Below, piece by piece: positions 56,939-64,000 of a stretch of 64,000 nt of DNA. The DNA lies in assembly GCF_039522025.1 (NCBI RefSeq), contig NZ_BAAADB010000030.1:186001-250000 (forward strand), in the 5' to 3' direction. The number at the start of each line of letters is the position of its first letter. The first letter of the stretch is position 1. Origin of the DNA: Deinococcus depolymerans. GTDB taxonomy: Bacteria; Deinococcota; Deinococci; Deinococcales; Deinococcaceae. The position numbers were made by a program, and so were the translations under genes. Below the pieces are notes generated by a model. That model made no database searches, was not told the origin of the DNA, and worked only from the letters and a program-made list of their open reading frames with translations.

Positions 56939-57481
56939 ATGGTCGTTCTGATGCTGATGCTGATCTTCGCGGGGGTCGCGGCGGTCATGTACGTGGACAA
57001 CACCACACGCGCCGGGCGCCGCGCCCTGAAGTCTGCCGAGGTCCCCGCGCTGCCCCGACTGACCGGGCAGGAGGCAGAGGCCGGTACGGCCGCTGGTCTG
57101 ACGCTGCCGCTGCTGCTGTCGCTGCCGGAACCCGCCCGGACGCGTGCCTGGGCGCTGCTGTCGGGCGTGACGGACGCCCTGAAGGCGGGTGGCGGTGATA
57201 CGCGCACGGCGTTCCTGCTGGCGCAGACGCGCGACTCGTACCTGCCGGACACGCTGCGCGCCTACGCGCACCTGACGCCGGCCGCGCGGCAGACGCTGGA
57301 ACGCCAGGGGCAAGCGCCGGAGGTGCTGCTGGACGAGCAACTGGCGCTGCTGGAGGACGGGGTGCGCGAGGCGTTGCGGCACGATCACGCGGCGGCCGAC
57401 CGGCTGCTGACGCAGGGGCGGTTCCTGCGCGAACGCTTCGGGGCCGAGAGTGCCGGGAGCGGGCTGCGTCAGAAACCGTGA
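56939..57481 (+). CDS. single-pass membrane protein with GRFLRxRF domain
   Basis: A 180-residue protein: one N-terminal membrane helix ([19 protein letters not shown]) and a cytoplasmic helical domain. The C-terminal half ([20 protein letters not shown], then [17 protein letters not shown], then [12 protein letters not shown]) is paralogous to that of the protein at 35957-36844. TAGCCT (56926-56931) is followed by 7 nt and ATG 56939, so this start is preferred over ATG 56936. Its neighbour is the SPFH gene, which suggests a shared membrane role. Function unknown. Confidence 0.82.
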   Translation: MVVLMLMLIFAGVAAVMYVDNTTRAGRRALKSAEVPALPRLTGQEAEAGTAAGLTLPLLLSLPEPARTRAWALLSGVTDALKAGGGDTRTAFLLAQTRDSYLPDTLRAYAHLTPAARQTLERQGQAPEVLLDEQLALLEDGVREALRHDHAAADRLLTQGRFLRERFGAESAGSGLRQKP

Positions 57482-57612
57482 CGGTCACGCGGCGCGGATT
57501 CCGGTGGCGCAGGTGTTGGGGGCGCGCGTTCCGGGCTGCATGAGGATCAGCGCAAGATTGAACCGGGTTCAGAATGACGGCCCGCAGCGGCGCGGGGTCG
57601 TAGCCTGCGTGT

Positions 57613-58497
57613 ATGACGACACTGGCTTTCCTGGGTCTCGGGGCGATGGGCGACCCGATGGCCGCCCACCTCGCCCGGTACGCGGCGGCCAGCGGCCTGA
57701 CCGCGCACGTCTGGAACCGTACCGATTCGAAAGCGCAGGCGCACGCACGGGCGCACGGCAGCAGCGCCGTGACGCTGGAGGAAGCGGCGGGCGCGGACGT
57801 GATCTTCACCTGCCTGCCCACCAGCGCCGAGGTCAGCGAGGTCCTGAGCGTCATGGAGCCGCACCTGAATCGCGGCGCGGTGTGGGTGGACTGCACGAGC
57901 GGGCACCCGCAGGCCGCGCCCGCCCAGCGTGAGCGGCTGGCCGCGCGGGGCGTGACGCTGCTGGACGCGCCCGTGAGTGGCGGCACGGCCGGCGCGCAGG
58001 CCGGGACCCTGACCGTGATGGTCGGTGGCCCCGCCGACGCGCTGGAGGCGGTGCGGCCGCACCTGGCATTCGCCGGGAAGGTCGTGCATGTCGGCCAGAG
58101 CGGCGCGGGTTTCGCGGTGAAGGCCGTGAACAACGCGCTGCTGGGCGTGACGCTGTGGGCGACCGGCGAGGGCCTGGCGGTCCTGGCCCGCGCGGGCGTG
58201 GACCTGGGCGCGGCGCTGGACGTCATCAACGCCAGCAGCGGGCGCAGCAACGCCAGCCAGAACCTGATCGGGCAGCGGGTCCTGACGCGAGAGTTCCCGG
58301 CGACGTTCGCGCTGGGCCTGCTCGCCAAGGACGCCGGGATTGCCGCCGACCTGACCGGCGAGGTGCGGGGCAGCGCGCCGCTGCTGGCCCAGACGGCGGC
58401 CCTGCTGCGCGCCGCAGAACGCGTGGTGGGCGCGGACGAGGATCACACGGCCGCCCTGAAACTGATTGAGCAGATGAACGACGTGGAGTTGAAATGA
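57613..58497 (+). CDS. NAD(P)-dependent beta-hydroxyacid dehydrogenase (HIBADH family)
   Basis: Oxidoreductase of the 3-hydroxyisobutyrate / tartronate semialdehyde family, 294 residues. It has the Rossmann motif [14 protein letters not shown], the substrate loop [14 protein letters not shown] (about 119-132) and the catalytic lysine in [13 protein letters not shown] (Lys about 164), plus a C-terminal helical domain with [11 protein letters not shown]. Substrate could be 3-hydroxyisobutyrate or a related acid. TAGCCT (57601-57606) lies 6 nt before the ATG. It overlaps degV by 4 nt. Confidence 0.92.
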   Translation: MTTLAFLGLGAMGDPMAAHLARYAAASGLTAHVWNRTDSKAQAHARAHGSSAVTLEEAAGADVIFTCLPTSAEVSEVLSVMEPHLNRGAVWVDCTSGHPQAAPAQRERLAARGVTLLDAPVSGGTAGAQAGTLTVMVGGPADALEAVRPHLAFAGKVVHVGQSGAGFAVKAVNNALLGVTLWATGEGLAVLARAGVDLGAALDVINASSGRSNASQNLIGQRVLTREFPATFALGLLAKDAGIAADLTGEVRGSAPLLAQTAALLRAAERVVGADEDHTAALKLIEQMNDVELK

Positions 58498-59393
58498 CAC
58501 AGGAACGCATGACCCCCGGCACCGCCCAGACCACCTCTCCCCGCTTCGGGATCGTCACGGACGGCGGCCTGGACGCCTACCCTTCCCTGCTGAACGACGT
58601 GCCGGTCGCGCCGTTCTCGGTGACGTTCGGGGACGCCAGTTACCGCACGAACGAGATCAGCCGCGCGGACCTGTTCCGCATGCTGGAAAGCAACCCCAAC
58701 CACCCGACCAGCAGCCAGCCCACCCCGCAGGACTGGATGGACGCCGTGCGCCGCGCCGGGGTGCGGGACGTGCTGGGCGTGACCATCAGCGCCGGCCTGA
58801 GCGGCAGCATGAACGCCGCCGAGCAGGCCCGTCAGGCGCTGGGCGACGAGTTCAACCTGACCCTGCATGACAGCGGCACCCTCAGCGCCGCGCAGGCCTT
58901 CCAGCTGCACGCGGCGGGCACGGCGGCCGCGCGCGGCGAGAGCCTGGAGACCGCCCGCGAGTGGATGCGCGCCGTGCACGAGGAAACCGAGCTGTACTTC
59001 ACCATCGAGACGCTGGAGTACCTGCGCCGGGGCGGGCGGATCGGGCGGGTGCAGGCCACGCTGGGCGGCCTGCTGAACCTCAAACCCGTGGTGACGGTGG
59101 ACAAGCAGGGCGGCACGTACACGAACGTGGGCCGCGCCCGCTCGTACCGGGGCGGCATGGAGGCGGTCGCCACGCAGGTCACGCGCCGCTTCGGGGAGGG
59201 CACGCCGCTGCGCGTGGGCCTGCTGTACGGCAGCGTGCGCGAGGACGCCGACGAGGTGCTGGGCCACCTGAAGGGCCGCCACCCGATCGTGTGGTCGGAC
59301 GTGACGGGCGTGAACCCGGTCCTGAACGTGCACACCGGCCCGCGCACCGTCGGGATCGCCGCCGCGCCCGGCGCGTGGCCCTGGGAACGCTGA
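58494..59393 (+). CDS. DegV family fatty-acid-binding protein
   Basis: DegV/FakB-type protein that holds a fatty acid for phosphorylation by a FakA kinase, 299 residues. It has the N-terminal [12 protein letters not shown], the lipid-binding signature [12 protein letters not shown] (about 62-73) and [15 protein letters not shown], then [13 protein letters not shown] in the second domain. No fakA gene is in the window. The ATG overlaps the dehydrogenase stop (ATGA). A terminator follows. Confidence 0.93.
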   Translation: MTQERMTPGTAQTTSPRFGIVTDGGLDAYPSLLNDVPVAPFSVTFGDASYRTNEISRADLFRMLESNPNHPTSSQPTPQDWMDAVRRAGVRDVLGVTISAGLSGSMNAAEQARQALGDEFNLTLHDSGTLSAAQAFQLHAAGTAAARGESLETAREWMRAVHEETELYFTIETLEYLRRGGRIGRVQATLGGLLNLKPVVTVDKQGGTYTNVGRARSYRGGMEAVATQVTRRFGEGTPLRVGLLYGSVREDADEVLGHLKGRHPIVWSDVTGVNPVLNVHTGPRTVGIAAAPGAWPWER

Positions 59394-59414
59394 AAGCCCA
59401 CAGTGACCAATGAC

Positions 59415-59448
59415 AGGAGGGACGCCGCTCATGCCGGGCGTCCCTCCT
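59415..59448. terminator. terminator between degV-type gene and ABC permease gene
   Basis: Stem AGGAGGGACGCC / GGCGTCCCTCCT with a 10-nt loop, between convergent genes. Followed by inverted TTGATGG units (59455-59478). Confidence 0.85.
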
Positions 59449-59486
59449 CTCCTCTATCAACCATCAACTCTCGACCATCACCGTCT

Positions 59487-60485
<999 letters not shown>

Positions 60486-60502
60486 GAGGTCACCAGGTCC
60501 CT

Positions 60503-61531
60503 TCAGCTGTACTGGATGCGTGGGTCGAGGGCGGCGTAACTGAGGTCCACGATCAGGTTGGCGACGCTGACGACCAGCGCGGCGAAGATCACGCCCCCCT
60601 GGATGATCGGGTAGTCACGCTGGCTGATCGCGTCGTATACCCACGAGCCGATGCCGGGCCACGAGAAGATCGTCTCGGTCAGCACGGCCCCGCCCAGCAG
60701 CGCGCCCGCCTGCAGGCCGATGACGGTCACGACCGGCAGCAGCGCGTTGCGCAGCGTGTGCTTCAGGACCACCGAGCGGCCGCTGAGGCCCTTGGCGCGC
60801 GCGGTCCGCACGTAATCCTGGCCCAGCACGTCCAGCATGGAGGAACGGGTGATGCGGGCGATGATCGCCAGGGGAATGGTGCCCAGCGCGATGGCGGGCA
60901 GCACGAGGTGCCGCGCGGCGTCCCAGGCGGCGTCCATCTGGCCGCGCAACAGGGCGTCCAGGACATTGAATCCGGTGATGGGCCGGATGGTGAATTCGGT
61001 GCCGAGCGGACCGCTGGGTGGCAGCCAGCCGAGCTTGACGCCAAAGAAGTACGACAGCAGCAGGCCCAGCCAGAAGACCGGCATGCTCACCCCGATCAGC
61101 GAGATGGTCGTGGCGAGGTTGTCCCAGACGCTGTTGCGGCGCAGGGCCGCCAGGATCCCGGCGGGCATGCCGATCACCAGCGCGAACAGCAGCGCCGCGA
61201 TGCTCAGCTCGGCAGTGGCGGGGAAACGGGTTTTCAGGTCGTCCCGGACGGGGATGTTGCTCTTGATACCGGTGCCCAGGTCACCCTGCAGCAGGGCGCT
61301 CATGTACTTGGGGTACTGGGCGTCCAGGGGATTGGCCGGGTTGAAGAACCAGGGTTTGTTCAGGCCGAGCTGCTCGCGCAGCGCGGCGGCCGCTTCCGGC
61401 GTGGCGCGCTCGCCGAGCATGGCGATGGCCGGGTCGCCGGGAATCGAGCGGACGAACACGAAGACCACGAGGCTGATGCCCAGCATGACCAGCACGGTCC
61501 GCAGCAGGCGGCGAATCAGGTAACTGCCCAA
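60503..61531 (-). CDS. peptide ABC transporter permease, DppB-like
   Basis: Partner permease, 342 residues, about six membrane segments. Starts MGSYLIRRLLRTVLVMLGIS with the usual basic first helix, then LFVRSIPGDPA-type segment FVFVRSIPGDPAIAMLGE; EAA loop DYVRTARAKGLSGRSVVLKHTLRNALLP. CCTCCC on the plus strand gives a GGGAGG Shine-Dalgarno about 9 nt before the start. It follows the binding-protein gene after 261 nt containing a hairpin. Confidence 0.94.
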   Translation of the reverse strand: MGSYLIRRLLRTVLVMLGISLVVFVFVRSIPGDPAIAMLGERATPEAAAALREQLGLNKPWFFNPANPLDAQYPKYMSALLQGDLGTGIKSNIPVRDDLKTRFPATAELSIAALLFALVIGMPAGILAALRRNSVWDNLATTISLIGVSMPVFWLGLLLSYFFGVKLGWLPPSGPLGTEFTIRPITGFNVLDALLRGQMDAAWDAARHLVLPAIALGTIPLAIIARITRSSMLDVLGQDYVRTARAKGLSGRSVVLKHTLRNALLPVVTVIGLQAGALLGGAVLTETIFSWPGIGSWVYDAISQRDYPIIQGGVIFAALVVSVANLIVDLSYAALDPRIQYS

Positions 61532-61745
61532 AGCAGACCTCCCTTGGGTGAAATGAATGGAACGGAAGCGGGTGCCGACAGGCCCGGTCGGGTCGGTTTC
61601 GGCGGACGGTCAGACAGTGTGTCGGCGCACAGTGTACCTGCCGGGCCGCCCGCGGGGTGACCGGGCAGTCCGGGTGGATCAGACAATCCACGGTGGTGCG
61701 CCGCGGCGGGGAAACGCCCGGGGGCGCAGCGGCACACAACGGGAA

Positions 61746-61777
61746 GCGGCAGGTCCCCGGTACTGGAGACCTGCCGC
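61746..61777 (-). terminator. intercistronic hairpin after the binding-protein gene
   Basis: Perfect 10-bp stem GCGGCAGGTC / GACCTGCCGC with a 12-nt loop, 15 nt past the binding-protein stop. It likely reduces read-through or protects the upstream mRNA so that more binding protein than permease is made. Confidence 0.65.
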
Positions 61778-61792
61778 CCCCCCTGGCGGGGC

Positions 61793-63373
<1,581 letters not shown>

Positions 63374-63533
63374 ACCTCCGGGTCCGGCATGCGGGGCGAC
63401 ACCGGGAGAACCGGCGGGTCTGCGCATGTGGACGGTAAAAAGGTGAATCGTGCGTTAAGGGTAGGGGCCGGCCGGGGGGGTGTCAAGCGACGGACACCCC
63501 TGGACGGGACGCGGCCCGCCGGACGGAACCCCC

Positions 63534-64000
63534 TCAGGGAACCGTGGCGGGCGCCGGATCGAGGACCGTGAGGCCCAGCAGCGCGAGGTTGGCGTTCCCG
63601 CCGCCGCTCACGGCCCGCACGGAGCGGATGGCGACGCCGGGCCTGGGGTTCACCCACTCGAGGGCGGTGAGGTTCACGTCCAGGCCGTCGCCGGTGCGGC
63701 CGGCCCAGACGGGCGCGGGAATCATGGAGCTGGGCAGCAGGTCCGTCCAGGCGCGCAGGTGCCGGCCGTACTCGAGGGGCTGCGTGACCCGGCTGCCGTC
63801 GGCGTACTCGATCTCGTAGCGGCCGATGACCTCGCGGGCGCTCGCGGCGGGCCAGCCCGTGGCGTGCAGGAACACCAGTCCGGCGGCGGGGCGGTTGAGG
63901 TCCAAAGTCACCTCGGCCGGAAGGTCGCGGACGCTGGCGCGGCTGCCGCGCAGCATCACGGCCCCGCTGACGTCGAAGGTGTACCGGCCCAGACGGGTCA
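63534..64000 (-). CDS. carbohydrate-binding-like domain protein, 5' end outside the window
   Basis: Only the last 155 codons are present; the frame stays open to position 64000. The visible part is beta-rich (RLGRYTFDVSGAVMLRG, LVFLHATGWPA, GRYEIEYADGSR, PLEYGRHLRAWTDLLP) and resembles the galactose-binding-like C-terminal domain found on secreted glycosidases and esterases. The WVNPRPGVAIRSVRAVSGG segment near the end is typical of that fold. The catalytic part, if any, lies upstream outside the window. Confidence 0.7.
   Translation of the reverse strand, partial: TRLGRYTFDVSGAVMLRGSRASVRDLPAEVTLDLNRPAAGLVFLHATGWPAASAREVIGRYEIEYADGSRVTQPLEYGRHLRAWTDLLPSSMIPAPVWAGRTGDGLDVNLTALEWVNPRPGVAIRSVRAVSGGGNANLALLGLTVLDPAPATVP

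Overview
The window is high-GC chromosomal DNA from a Deinococcus species. The evidence is the gene set (a discriminating bacterial AspRS together with AsnRS, a RecQ with tandem HRDC domains, FGGY-type gluconokinase, BipA/TypA) and the promoter style. Many genes have a TANNNT -10 box ending only 6-8 nt before the start codon and no Shine-Dalgarno, the leaderless-mRNA pattern known in this genus. There is no rRNA, CRISPR array, prophage or complete insertion sequence. About 60 protein genes and one tRNA gene are supported.

Layout. 1-5.8 kb: hisS-aspS operon, an IPT/TIG lipoprotein divergent from a lipid kinase, and a Xer-like tyrosine recombinase whose start region overlaps a dif-like 11-6-11 site. 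5.8-16.7 kb: lnt, a phosphoesterase, a class V aminotransferase, a HAD hydrolase and M19 dipeptidase pair, then an NlpC/P60 endopeptidase, dipeptide epimerase and Gfo/Idh/MocA run that looks like murein-peptide recycling, then a phosphatase and an NmrA/Rrf2 pair. 16.8-22.2 kb: uvrC, PAP2 phosphatase, lysC, YceI. 22.4-25.5 kb: glycolytic gap-pgk-tpiA. 25.6-29.6 kb: gluconate module (LacI regulator, kinase, permease) with a 16-bp operator. 29.7-36 kb: asnS, PhzF, Cof-type HAD, DUF1622, recQ. 36-42.7 kb: membrane protein, GNAT, a low-GC gene-poor stretch, typA, an AI-2E family transporter and a second GNAT. 42.8-49.4 kb: acyl-CoA mutase large subunit, beta-propeller protein, glgC, miaA, Hsp20. 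49.4-59.4 kb: His-rich membrane protein, tRNA-Leu, an operon of small membrane protein, MBL hydrolase and purD, an rRNA methyltransferase with a coiled-coil protein, YchJ, SPFH, a hydroxyacid dehydrogenase and DegV. 59.5-64 kb: dipeptide-type ABC transporter and a gene cut by the window end.

The most unusual signals are: (1) a ~135-bp palindromic repeat with at least eight copies, five of which have a terminal TGA serving as the stop codon of the adjacent gene (lysC, a GNAT gene, the mutase, purD, a coiled-coil gene), while another copy carries the -10 and a possible -35 box of asnS; (2) the dif-like site at the recombinase start; (3) an RDRM-like 17-bp palindrome in the recQ promoter; (4) a mutase with the Phe/Gln pocket of isobutyryl-CoA mutase and a TetR (PaaR)-type operator at its start site; (5) a second dispersed repeat built from three GTGAA half-sites with fixed spacing.
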